From the NCBI RefSeq assembly GCF_001468005.1, contig NZ_LNYY01000019.1:1-64000 (forward strand): a DNA stretch of 64,000 nt. The letters are read 5' to 3'. How positions within the stretch are numbered: the stretch's first letter is position 1; the number at the start of each line of letters is the position of its first letter. Under the pieces are notes generated by a model. That model was given only the letters and a program-made list of their open reading frames with translations, ran no database searches and was not told where the DNA came from. Source of the DNA: Legionella steelei. Lineage in GTDB: Bacteria > Pseudomonadota > Gammaproteobacteria > Legionellales > Legionellaceae. Of the stretch, positions 26,184 to 33,948 are shown one piece after another. Position numbers and translations under genes: made by a program.

Positions 26184-27356
26184 TTAAGCATTGTGATGCA
26201 GCCATTGGGCTAATGCCTCGACTCCTGTTTTTAAATCCTCTTCATTTCCGCCAAACGACATGCGCACATAACCCTCTTTACCAAAGGCAATTCCTGGCAC
26301 AAGGGCAACATGTGCCTTTTCCAGGGCCTGTTTACAAAATTCTTCTGAGTTTTCTTCTGCAAAACCCAGATTTTTTATGGAAAGAAATAAATAAAGCGAT
26401 GAAGCAGGTGGTCTTATGCTTATGCCAAACGCTGTATATAAGGCATTAATTATCGCATTTCTTCTTTTTTGCATGCATTGTTGTACCCAGATGTTTATAT
26501 TATTTGCCTCGTTTAAGGCGGCCATGGCTGCCCATTGGCTTAACGTGGTCACGCCGCTGGTACTTTGGCTAACCAAGGTAGTTAAAGGTTGGATAATGGA
26601 TTGAGGCGCGAAAACAAAACCAATGCGCCAGCCCGTCATCGCAAAATTTTTTGAGCAGCTTTGAATAACAACTACCCGCTCCTGAAATTGCGGAAACGAA
26701 CCACACGATACATAGGCCTGTTTATCGTAGGTGAGGGCACTGTATACTTCATCCGCGATAATAAGCAGATTGTGTTCCTGAGCAACGTGCAGTAGTTCAG
26801 CGAGCTCGTCTGCAGAATATAATGCACCCGTTGGATTGGTGGCGTTATTCAGAATAAGCAGTTTACTTTGTGGTGTACATGCTTTTTTCAGTGCATGCGG
26901 GGTCAACTTCCATCCTTCTGCTTCTTTAGTGTCAACCATGACCGGAGTGCCGCCAAATAACTGGGCCATGGCTGGATATGAGACCCAATAGGGCGCTGGA
27001 ATAATCACTTCATCGTTTTGTTGTACTAATAATTGCATCAGTAAATAGATGCCAAATTTTCCGCCATTCACGACAAGACAGTTTTCTTTTGTAAACGAAC
27101 AACCATACATTTTATGCATCCACGAACTGGCCAAGTGTCGTAACTCTGGAATACCTGCGACTGGAGGATAAAGAGTTTTTCCCTGTTCCAGAGCCTCTGT
27201 GGTTGCGGTAACAATTGAGGGATGAGGAGGAAGTCTGGGTTCACCAGTGCTGAAATTATAAATTTTAATACCCTCATTTATTTTTTGCTGAGCTAATGAA
27301 TTAACCGCGACGGTTGCTGAGTCTGCAGGTAGCATCTTTTTTATAAAATGAGTCAT
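26184..27356 (-). CDS. Class I aminotransferase of the aromatic operon
   Basis: This 390-residue PLP enzyme is of fold type I. Features seen are IYNFSTGEPRLPPHP at the N-terminus, NGGKFGIYLLMQ, NNATNPTG, IIADEVYSALTYD and the PLP lysine in IQSCSKNFAMTGWRIGF; the C-terminal substrate-binding Arg is in YVRMSFGG. It is the last gene of a four-gene aromatic operon, and its ATG overlaps the chorismate mutase stop (TAATG). The context suggests it transaminates phenylpyruvate or prephenate to finish phenylalanine synthesis; general aspartate aminotransferase activity is the alternative. Confidence 0.88.
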   Translation of the reverse strand: MTHFIKKMLPADSATVAVNSLAQQKINEGIKIYNFSTGEPRLPPHPSIVTATTEALEQGKTLYPPVAGIPELRHLASSWMHKMYGCSFTKENCLVVNGGKFGIYLLMQLLVQQNDEVIIPAPYWVSYPAMAQLFGGTPVMVDTKEAEGWKLTPHALKKACTPQSKLLILNNATNPTGALYSADELAELLHVAQEHNLLIIADEVYSALTYDKQAYVSCGSFPQFQERVVVIQSCSKNFAMTGWRIGFVFAPQSIIQPLTTLVSQSTSGVTTLSQWAAMAALNEANNINIWVQQCMQKRRNAIINALYTAFGISIRPPASSLYLFLSIKNLGFAEENSEEFCKQALEKAHVALVPGIAFGKEGYVRMSFGGNEEDLKTGVEALAQWLHHNA

Positions 27357-27616
27357 TATTTTTGTACCTTTCTAGAGTTGGATATGATTATTTTGAATAA
27401 GCGATTAATAAAGTCCTCTTGCAAGTGGTACTGTTTGGATAAATGATCATAATACTCAAATAATTGTTTTTCGCGCGAGCGATCCATTATTTTTTTCCCT
27501 TCTTTCGATTTTAAAGCACCGATTTGTTTTGATAGTTCTTGGCGTTTGGCTAAGGTTTCAATGATGCATGCATCAGCCTCTTCAATTTGTTCTCTCAATT
27601 CTTCGAGTGTCGACAT
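27356..27616 (-). CDS. AroQ-type chorismate mutase
   Basis: This 86-residue all-helical protein converts chorismate to prephenate. It has the AroQ pattern: LEELREQIEEADACIIETLAKRQ (Arg near residue 7), ALKSKEGKKIMDRSREKQLFEYY (Lys and Arg of the active site) and a last helix DFINRLFKIIISNSRKVQK with Glu/Gln-region substitutions. ATG at 27616 follows AAGGAGCATATC. It is ten bases after the dehydratase-like gene and overlaps the aminotransferase start. It is a free-standing mutase, unlike the fused P-protein of enteric bacteria. Confidence 0.88.
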   Translation of the reverse strand: MSTLEELREQIEEADACIIETLAKRQELSKQIGALKSKEGKKIMDRSREKQLFEYYDHLSKQYHLQEDFINRLFKIIISNSRKVQK

Positions 27617-27626
27617 GATATGCTCC

Positions 27627-28214
27627 TTACTTGAGAAGACTTGCGTGAATGTCATATTTTTTTACCAAGATAAAAGCAGTCTGATTTGGATGACGGTCTT
27701 GAATATTGGCCGCTTTTATTTCCAAACCATACAGTTGTGCGCAACGTTTTGGCGCAATGACTGCTGCATGGGCTGGCAATATTCCTTCAGCCAAATCTTT
27801 AGCGGCTTTTGCAGTATCAATCCATTCGATTTGTTCCGTATTGTTGAATTGTTTTTGCAGAAATTGGCGACATTGAGCAAGCCCTTGCGGGTGTGACACG
27901 ATGTGCTTAATTTGCTGAGACTGGGTACCAGGTCGTACAAGCAAACATTGATTAATTTCATGCCATAACTCATCAATGGGGGTAAATAAATGCCGTCCCA
28001 TCGCGTGCAAGGCGGGCTTAACCAAGCCACCGATTAGATTCACAACGGGCAGTATGCCCAAATCAATGGTTTCATGTTCAATGGCATGGAGCACACCTTC
28101 CATATCCAATAAGTGCACAAGAATCGGGTCGATTTCTTTTTGCTTGGCATAAAGCAAAGCTGCCTCTTCTGAAAACGAACCCGCATCACCGGAAACACCC
28201 AATAAAATGCTCAT
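27627..28214 (-). CDS. Prephenate dehydratase-like protein without ACT domain, with altered active-site motifs
   Basis: This 195-residue protein has the two-lobe periplasmic-binding fold of prephenate dehydratase, with GVSGDAGSFSEEAALLYAK at the start. The usual ENS of the VPIENS motif reads VNL (GILPVVNLIGGLV). The usual TRF motif reads TAF (HPNQTAFILVKK), keeping the Thr. WIDTAKAAKDLAEG is kept. The C-terminal ACT regulatory domain is missing. ATG at 28214 overlaps the DAHP synthase stop by four bases. It should make phenylpyruvate from prephenate if active, but the changed residues leave doubt. Confidence 0.75.
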   Translation of the reverse strand: MSILLGVSGDAGSFSEEAALLYAKQKEIDPILVHLLDMEGVLHAIEHETIDLGILPVVNLIGGLVKPALHAMGRHLFTPIDELWHEINQCLLVRPGTQSQQIKHIVSHPQGLAQCRQFLQKQFNNTEQIEWIDTAKAAKDLAEGILPAHAAVIAPKRCAQLYGLEIKAANIQDRHPNQTAFILVKKYDIHASLLK

Positions 28215-29290
28215 ACGAGTTCCTCCATGGGTAATTGTTTTTTCTCTAAAGCGCGTAACTTCGCTAATTCCAACAGAAACGTTTCGGTACGTTCCCAACT
28301 TAAACATGGATCGGTAATGGATAGCCCGCTTAAATCCAGATCTTCAGGATTCGCTGAATCAACTTTTTGATTACCCTCTTTGATAAAACTTTCAACCATG
28401 AATCCTTTGACCAACTGTTTTAACTCTGGATGACTTTGAATACTTTCTAAAACACTTAAAGTAATGTCTGGTTGTAAGTGATGATTTTTTTTGCCATCGA
28501 CCAGACAATTATCATGGCTGACATCGACGATGATGGATGGGTTGACGATCTGATGCATGTCCATATGTTGCTTTACTTCTTGAAGGTGGGCAATGGAGTA
28601 ATTTGGGGCATGATTGGAACCGCGAAGAACCATATGTGCATGTGGGTTGCCATGTGTTTGCACTTCATAGCCATCAAATACAGCCACATGATTATGTTGT
28701 GAGGCCACAATACTATTTACCCCAATCGCTAATGAGCCGTGGGTGGGATTCTTTAACCCTACAGCGCAGTCTAGAGCTGAGGCAAAAATTCGATGCTCCT
28801 GATCTTCTGAACTGCGAGCACCAATTGCCACCCATGAGAGGAGCTCAAGAAATCCTTTGGCATTATGGGTAAACAACGCCTCATCGGCAATTGGCAGTCC
28901 CATTTCGATGACTTTAATCATCATATCTCGCGTGTACTTTATTCCTGCCGCGATATCTGGAGCAGAAAATAAATCGGGTTGGTTAACAGGTCCTGTCCAT
29001 CCTTTAGTGGTCCTAGGTTTTTGAATATATACCCTCATGATTAATTTTAGTTCATTTTTTACGTGCTCATTTAATTGCGCTAAACGGCGGGCATACTCTA
29101 AAACAGCTTGTTTGGGCCAGGCAGAACAAGGTCCAACGATCATCAACAGGCGATGATCACGGCCTTCTAAAATTGCTTTGACCTCTTCGCGGTCGCGGGC
29201 AATTTGTTGATGGGCTTTAAGAGACAATGGGATTTCTTGAATAATTTCTTCTACTGGAGGTAGTTTTTTTAAGATTGAGTAGCTCATCAT
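28211..29290 (-). CDS. DAHP synthase (class I, AroG/F/H type)
   Basis: This 359-residue enzyme condenses phosphoenolpyruvate and erythrose 4-phosphate to start the shikimate pathway. It has LMIVGPCSAWPKQAVLEYA, IMRVYIQKPRTTKGWTG, GLPIADEALF, AIGARSSEDQEHR, FKNPTHGS-equivalent LKNPTHGSLAIGVNS, and metal-binding IIVDVSHDNC. The length is normal. ATGATG at the start overlaps the stop of a 23-codon ORF that has a strong ribosome site, implying translational coupling. It is first in the operon DAHP synthase, dehydratase-like, chorismate mutase, aminotransferase. Which isozyme letter applies cannot be decided. Confidence 0.92.
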   Translation of the reverse strand: MMSYSILKKLPPVEEIIQEIPLSLKAHQQIARDREEVKAILEGRDHRLLMIVGPCSAWPKQAVLEYARRLAQLNEHVKNELKLIMRVYIQKPRTTKGWTGPVNQPDLFSAPDIAAGIKYTRDMMIKVIEMGLPIADEALFTHNAKGFLELLSWVAIGARSSEDQEHRIFASALDCAVGLKNPTHGSLAIGVNSIVASQHNHVAVFDGYEVQTHGNPHAHMVLRGSNHAPNYSIAHLQEVKQHMDMHQIVNPSIIVDVSHDNCLVDGKKNHHLQPDITLSVLESIQSHPELKQLVKGFMVESFIKEGNQKVDSANPEDLDLSGLSITDPCLSWERTETFLLELAKLRALEKKQLPMEELV

Positions 29291-29358
29291 CCCCTCCTAC
29301 ACGCAGTAAGTACTTCGGATAGATCCAGGGAACGAGGTGCTCGTGGCTGATGGTACAT
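29287..29358 (-). CDS. 23-residue upstream ORF coupled to DAHP synthase
   Basis: ATG at 29358 follows AAAAAAGGAGTGTCCATC, the best ribosome site in this leader. The ORF encodes MYHQPRAPRSLDLSEVLTAC and three more residues. Its TGA (29287-29289) overlaps the ATGATG of the DAHP synthase gene. The arrangement allows translation re-initiation. The peptide is not Phe-rich, so it is separate from the attenuator leader. Confidence 0.6.
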   Translation of the reverse strand: MYHQPRAPRSLDLSEVLTACRRG

Positions 29359-29429
29359 GATGGACACTCCTTTTTTGGTTGTATCCAACTCCCATGCTTT
29401 TGATTGTCTGGGTATTCGGGTACCAAAAA

Positions 29430-29450
29430 CCCCCAGACTATGCTGGGGGT
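29430..29450 (-). terminator. Intrinsic terminator of the phenylalanine attenuator
   Basis: On the minus strand, AACCCCCAG, a CATAGT loop and CTGGGGGTT, then TTT. The stem is nine bases long and lies between the Phe-rich leader peptide and the DAHP synthase gene. Its left arm can instead pair with the GCTGGGTGG sequence at 29475-29483 just upstream, giving an antiterminator. Confidence 0.8.
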
Positions 29451-29467
29451 TGGAGTGTTAGTTACTT

Positions 29468-29578
29468 CTACCGACCACCCAGCTCCGGGCTAAAAAAGCT
29501 AAAATAAAAAAAGCAAGCAAAGGCTTGAGTGAAGCCTGCTTCTTTATTTAACTTGTGGTGTACAGTAGAAAGGGACAT
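29468..29578 (-). CDS. Phe-rich leader peptide of the aromatic operon
   Basis: This 36-codon ORF starts at ATG 29578 and ends at TAG 29468. Its second half contains GFTQAFACFFYFSFFSP: eight Phe and one Tyr in seventeen codons. It ends just before the terminator hairpin and overlaps the sequence able to form the antiterminator. This is the classic layout of pheA-type leaders: stalling on Phe codons when charged tRNA-Phe is scarce favours antitermination. No strong ribosome site is visible, which weakens but does not rule out translation. Confidence 0.8.
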   Translation of the reverse strand: MSLSTVHHKLNKEAGFTQAFACFFYFSFFSPELGGR

Positions 29579-29608
29579 AAAAATCTGTAAAAAAATATTT
29601 GTATTATT

Positions 29609-29638
29609 AATATACAGCTGTGTCAGTAACTTTGTCAA
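29609..29638 (-). promoter_or_regulatory. Sigma-70 promoter of the aromatic operon
   Basis: On the minus strand a perfect TTGACA (29638-29633), an 18-base spacer and TATATT (29614-29609) lie about 30 bases upstream of the leader peptide. Transcription would start near 29602. The divergent patatin gene begins at 29738. Confidence 0.7.
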
Positions 29639-29737
29639 TACCTCGAAGCCAGTTCGCTCCCTATTGGGGACCTGTTGCTCTTGCCAGCGACCTGCAACAA
29701 GGCTATATTTTGATCTCTTTTTCTAAAAACATAAGAA

Positions 29738-30850
29738 ATGGCTAAAATTGCGCTTTACTTGGCTGGTGGTGGAGCCCGCGGAGCCTATCAGGCTGGGGTG
29801 CTCAAAGCGATCAGCACGATTCTTAACTCAAAACAAATTCCGTTCGACATGCTTACAGGCGCTAGTGTCGGCAGTATTAATGCAGGTGTATTGGCTGAGA
29901 ATGCACTGGATTTTTCTGCGGGGGCGAACAAGTTAGATGAGTTATGGCGCGATATTACCTGCCAGCACATTTTCAAAGCCAGTAACTATGCACTAAGTAA
30001 ATCTGCGATGCGCAATATGAGCAGCATGTTTATAAAGCAGCGGCTATTAGGGCATATTCTTGATACATCACCATTACAAAAATTTATTAATAACATTATT
30101 GATTTTGAAGTCTTGGATCGTGTCATCAAGAATAAGCACTTAGAAATGATGGAGGTCATTAGCAGTTGTTATGAAACGCAAAAAACCATCTCGTTCTATC
30201 AGCATCACGCGGATGATTTTGAGGATTGGCATGATCCACTCCACAGCAGCCAAAGAGTGAGCCTGCAAATGGAATATTTCCTGGCATCAACCTCATTACC
30301 TTTATTCTTTCCTCCAGCAAAAATCGATGGGTTTCATTATGGAGATGGGCATGTAGGCTTAGCGGCTCCACTCCGTGGCGCTATTCGTTGTCAAATGGAT
30401 AAAATTTTAGTTATTGGCACGCGCAAATTACCGGATTTAAAAAGCCAAGAACAATCACAGAAGGGCGATATCGATTTCACACGCGTTTTGGGTAATATGG
30501 TCAACGGCTTATTTTTAGACAATCTCGAGCGCGATCTGGAGATGGTTAGCCACATGAATACGATGGCTCATATGTTACCTATGGAGAAAAAAGAGCATGC
30601 CCCTTGGCGACCCATTCAAACGCTACATTTGCGTCCAAGCGTGGATATCGCCACGATTGCGCAATCGCAGTATAACAATATGCCCATGTTATTACGTATT
30701 TTGCTTAATTTTCTGGGGGCGAAACGTCATTCTGGCGATTTACTGAGTTTTCTTTTGTTTGAAAAAAAATTCACCCGCGAACTCATCAAACTAGGTTTTG
30801 ACGATACGATGGCAGCCCATGATTCCATTAGGGAATTTTTTAATAGCTAG
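29738..30850 (+). CDS. Patatin-like phospholipase
   Basis: This 370-residue protein has the patatin fold. The oxyanion loop is GGGARGAYQAGVL (residues 10-22), the nucleophile elbow is LTGASVGSINAGVL (Ser near 45), and the catalytic Asp is in FHYGDGHVGLAAPLRG near 207, where the usual DGG/DGA reads DGH. There is no signal peptide. Members hydrolyse phospholipids, and Legionella species encode several, some of them type IV effectors. The C-terminal 150 residues are helical. Single gene, divergent from the aromatic operon. Confidence 0.88.
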   Translation: MAKIALYLAGGGARGAYQAGVLKAISTILNSKQIPFDMLTGASVGSINAGVLAENALDFSAGANKLDELWRDITCQHIFKASNYALSKSAMRNMSSMFIKQRLLGHILDTSPLQKFINNIIDFEVLDRVIKNKHLEMMEVISSCYETQKTISFYQHHADDFEDWHDPLHSSQRVSLQMEYFLASTSLPLFFPPAKIDGFHYGDGHVGLAAPLRGAIRCQMDKILVIGTRKLPDLKSQEQSQKGDIDFTRVLGNMVNGLFLDNLERDLEMVSHMNTMAHMLPMEKKEHAPWRPIQTLHLRPSVDIATIAQSQYNNMPMLLRILLNFLGAKRHSGDLLSFLLFEKKFTRELIKLGFDDTMAAHDSIREFFNS

Positions 30851-30871
30851 GTTGTATGCAGCATTATGACC

Positions 30872-31759
30872 CTAAAAATTCAAACGCTTTCCATGGTCTT
30901 CCTCAATGGATGTGGTCATATGATCATACAAAGCCTCGTTGATCTTGCCATTGTCACGCAGTGATTGCAGTGTTAATGGCTGTCCTTTTTCCAGTGATTT
31001 GGGTAATTCAATTCCCAATTTTTGGGAGAAGTTCTGTAAATTTGCGGCTAAACGACTACCTGTTTCGCTTGAGGACATGCCTGTAAGCCCACTACGCAGG
31101 ATATGGCGATATTCTTGCAGCATGAAATCGATAGTTCTTGCTATTTTTGTTTCAGGATCAAGATCCAGTTGTTCAAGTCGATCTATTTCTGCACGTATCC
31201 TCTCCCCTCCCTTTCTACTTGTTCCTGAGTCATTAATCGCTTTGATTAAATTTGATTTTACCTCTTGCCACTCAGGAATTTTTGGAGCGGCAGAATACGC
31301 TTTGTGCACCTGGTTTAATGCCTGTAACTCCTCGGCCATACGGAGATACTGTGGAGTGCTTTGTATCTTACTGACCTGTTCCTTATATTGTTGCGATAAT
31401 TCTTTGTGCACTCCAAGATCTGCCATATATTTTTTCATTTCACGCTGATATTGTTCGGCGGGTTTCTGCACGGTACGATATTTATCTGAGTCATCACGAT
31501 TATCATCAACCCATATAGAAGCAGGACCTTCAAAAGGAATGTATTCTTGTTCGGTATGAGAAGGTTCTTGTGGTATGGGTGGTTCTTTAGGTAACATTTT
31601 GGCAAGTTGTGCCTCTAAGTCCATGATTCTGTCAATTAATGAATCTTCAAATAAATAACCACTTTTAACTGAAATTTTTTTCTTACCATCATTCTTAATT
31701 CCGTGTTCGGTTAATAATTGGGTCAAACTAATGGGTTTTCCATTGATCAATATTTTCAT
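30872..31759 (-). CDS. Candidate effector, helical coiled-coil protein
   Basis: This 295-residue cytosolic protein starts with a ubiquitin-like-looking strand set (MKILINGKPISLTQLLTEHG). It then has an acidic, Pro-rich linker (EPPIPQEPSHTEQEYIPFEG) and a long helical region (about 95-270) with heptad-like spacing. The C-terminus is polar (TTSIEEDHGKRLNF). No catalytic motif is seen. This composition is typical of Legionella substrates, but function is unknown. Confidence 0.6.
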   Translation of the reverse strand: MKILINGKPISLTQLLTEHGIKNDGKKKISVKSGYLFEDSLIDRIMDLEAQLAKMLPKEPPIPQEPSHTEQEYIPFEGPASIWVDDNRDDSDKYRTVQKPAEQYQREMKKYMADLGVHKELSQQYKEQVSKIQSTPQYLRMAEELQALNQVHKAYSAAPKIPEWQEVKSNLIKAINDSGTSRKGGERIRAEIDRLEQLDLDPETKIARTIDFMLQEYRHILRSGLTGMSSSETGSRLAANLQNFSQKLGIELPKSLEKGQPLTLQSLRDNGKINEALYDHMTTSIEEDHGKRLNF

Positions 31760-31922
31760 TTTGGCAATGCTCTATTGATAGTACCTTATATAAATTATAG
31801 ATTTTATTTGGAAAAAAATTGGTTCATTTTGTCTATTAATTATATGTGGTGATGGGTTTTCTTGAAGATATGATTTAGCGTCATACGCTAAAGAGAAGTG
31901 AGTGTCTGCGCAGTAGTCAGAA

Positions 31923-32062
31923 AGTAGCCTGGGTGAAGGCGAAGCCGTAACCCGGGTTTCAGATAAAAATCAGGCTCCGTTCTTCCAGGTTCCGCTTCGC
32001 TTTCACCCAGGCTGCAATTTAGCTGAGCAGGGATGAGCGTAGGTTGGGCTTTGGCCCAACAC
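31923..32062. repeat. Full GTAGCCTGG inverted pair plus a GGGCTTTGGCCC palindrome
   Basis: GTAGCCTGGGTGAAGGCG...AACCCGGGTTTC is followed about 35 bases later by its inverted partner, ending CTTTCACCCAGGCTGC. Next comes GTAGGTTGGGCTTTGGCCCA. Together they fill the 318-base gap between two genes; nothing else is seen there except a likely promoter for the 30872-31759 gene. Confidence 0.7.
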
Positions 32063-32076
32063 TACTTTTCTGATAA

Positions 32077-32493
32077 TCAGGAAACGGTAGGGCTATTTGG
32101 CGTAGGATCTTCACTGGCATCAGCTTGTTGTTCTGTTGTTCTTGAGCTAGCAAATCTCCGCCAAGCATTTTGTATGGTCAGTGCTGCGCGATGGTGTTCG
32201 GCATGATAATTATCTTTGAAAAAATAATGACTTCTAATATACGCCGAAGTACTTGGGGTAATCAAGTTGTCTATTTTCGGTTCCTCATCATTGGGTGTTT
32301 GACCCACAATAGCGCGTACTTGAGTTGACGAAACTGTTAAAAACTCAGTGCCTAGGTTGAGTATCCTAATATTGTTTAACTGATGCTCTTCTATGGTTTG
32401 TGTTAACTGTTCAGTTTCATTTTCGCCTCTAGGCGCAACAATAACTTCTTCATAGTGTTTACAATATTTTGCTGAGGAGACCAATTGATTCAT
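32077..32493 (-). CDS. C-terminal half of a NadD-like nucleotidyltransferase fused to an IQ motif
   Basis: This is a 138-residue protein. Residues about 50-90 carry FLTVSSTQVRAIVG and LITPSTSAYIRSHYFF, matching the ISSTxIR and V..YI...LY blocks of nicotinate-nucleotide adenylyltransferase. The N-terminal nucleotide-binding half with the HxGH motif is absent, so it cannot act alone. Residues about 103-118 read ALTIQNAWRRFASSR, a good IQ (calmodulin-binding) motif. ATG at 32493 shares one base with the stop of the metallophosphoesterase upstream, so the two are co-translated. Confidence 0.6.
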   Translation of the reverse strand: MNQLVSSAKYCKHYEEVIVAPRGENETEQLTQTIEEHQLNNIRILNLGTEFLTVSSTQVRAIVGQTPNDEEPKIDNLITPSTSAYIRSHYFFKDNYHAEHHRAALTIQNAWRRFASSRTTEQQADASEDPTPNSPTVS

Positions 32494-33737
32494 CACTTGA
32501 TGCTCATAATCCAGCGTGAAGAGGGATCAATTTTTTGAATATTATTGGGATTGCCGGCAGTATAATGTTGGCTCATCAGGGTGCTGGTAGTCTTATCAAA
32601 TTTATTTTTGCTGATGTGCTTTTTAAGACAAGTAGCCACAGTTTCGGTAGATGTTCCTGAACAAAAGGCTTGATTGAAATCGTAATATTGATTGAGCTGG
32701 CTCTTACTGGCAGTCGCACCAATGAAATTGTAGGTGATATAGTTTTTCAATTGCCAAGGTGTATTTTCATCCTGTCTTGATAGAGTTATCGTTTTAAACG
32801 AAGAAGCATTGCCGTGATCCACGCCAATAGAAGCTGAGTAAATGATGGGGATCACGAAGTCTTTATTCGCAATTTTAATGGCGTGGATCTCATCAAAATG
32901 AGAATGGGCTGCGAGCATGCCAATTACCGTTTCTGGATAAGTTTTAATAATTTTTTTAAATGGGGTTTTATAGGTTGATTCCCAACTCTGAGGTGGGACA
33001 TGCATGGCTAAAATAACCTGGTCATGATTTATTTTGCTTGTTTTCAGCTCTTGTTCTAACCATTGCAGCGCTTCTGTAGCGCCTTCTCGAGAAGGATTAA
33101 ATTGGGGTCTTGATACAAATAAAACACTGTTGAGCGAAATAAGTTTGAGATGCTCACCTACATAAGCAGAGTAATAACCATATTTGGGGTTTTTATCATG
33201 GATGCAACTTTCTCCGTTAAAGGGACATTGTAGCCCTGTTGACAGAAATCCATCTTGAGTCCCGGTTATCGCTTTTAACAAATCAGCAGCAGATTCATCA
33301 TGATAGGTAAAGGGGCCATAGTCTCTTTGAAACGAATCATTATTACCAAAAACATAAAAGTAAGGGGATGGATTTATTTTTTCAAACAGTTGCTCGAATA
33401 CGAAGTTAATGTTAGCTCGGGTTGTCTTACGTGAGTATGCGTTATGCGCGGGTAAGTCGCCGAGTAAGACAAGGACATGATTTGTTGTTTGAGCTAAATC
33501 GACTTGTGCACCTACCTTTGCGATTAAAGTGCTTAAACTTTGTTTGTCTAATTCTTTGGAAGTATGTGGTGGCGGGTTTATATTCGTTGTTTTTTTGCTG
33601 GTAACATCTACATGTGGGTCTGAAATTAAAAATAAATTAAGTTGATTTGGGTTTTTCTCGCTCACTGCCTGCGAAGGAAATGAAGTCATACAGAGTAAAG
33701 CGGTACTCCAAGCCATGATGAATTTTTTGCACGTCAT
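32493..33737 (-). CDS. Exported metallophosphoesterase (acid-sphingomyelinase-like)
   Basis: This 414-residue protein has a signal peptide (residues 1-25, ...FPSQAVS). Metal ligands are visible in order: ISDPHVDV, LLGDLPAHN, VFGNNDSF, LAMHVPPQ and AAHSHFDEIH. Spacing and the paired Cys in QCPFNGESCI resemble the acid sphingomyelinase-like phosphodiesterase group. It would cleave phosphate esters or diesters outside the cytoplasm. It is first of two overlapping genes, with the truncated NadD-like/IQ gene downstream. ATG follows AGGAGATAAATA. Confidence 0.85.
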   Translation of the reverse strand: MTCKKFIMAWSTALLCMTSFPSQAVSEKNPNQLNLFLISDPHVDVTSKKTTNINPPPHTSKELDKQSLSTLIAKVGAQVDLAQTTNHVLVLLGDLPAHNAYSRKTTRANINFVFEQLFEKINPSPYFYVFGNNDSFQRDYGPFTYHDESAADLLKAITGTQDGFLSTGLQCPFNGESCIHDKNPKYGYYSAYVGEHLKLISLNSVLFVSRPQFNPSREGATEALQWLEQELKTSKINHDQVILAMHVPPQSWESTYKTPFKKIIKTYPETVIGMLAAHSHFDEIHAIKIANKDFVIPIIYSASIGVDHGNASSFKTITLSRQDENTPWQLKNYITYNFIGATASKSQLNQYYDFNQAFCSGTSTETVATCLKKHISKNKFDKTTSTLMSQHYTAGNPNNIQKIDPSSRWIMSIK

Positions 33738-33948
33738 TATTTATCTCCTAATATTTTTCTCGGGAGATGATACTGGCATTGACATTCAAATCGATTAAAT
33801 AATGCCCAAAATTACGATTTATTTACATTGAACGCTGAAAAATCCGAGGTTATGCAAGAGGGCTAATATTGATTATCATAATAGGTTGAATGTTTTGCGC
33901 TATTCGCGCATATTGAAATTATTTCGATATCTCGGAGGAAATAGGACG

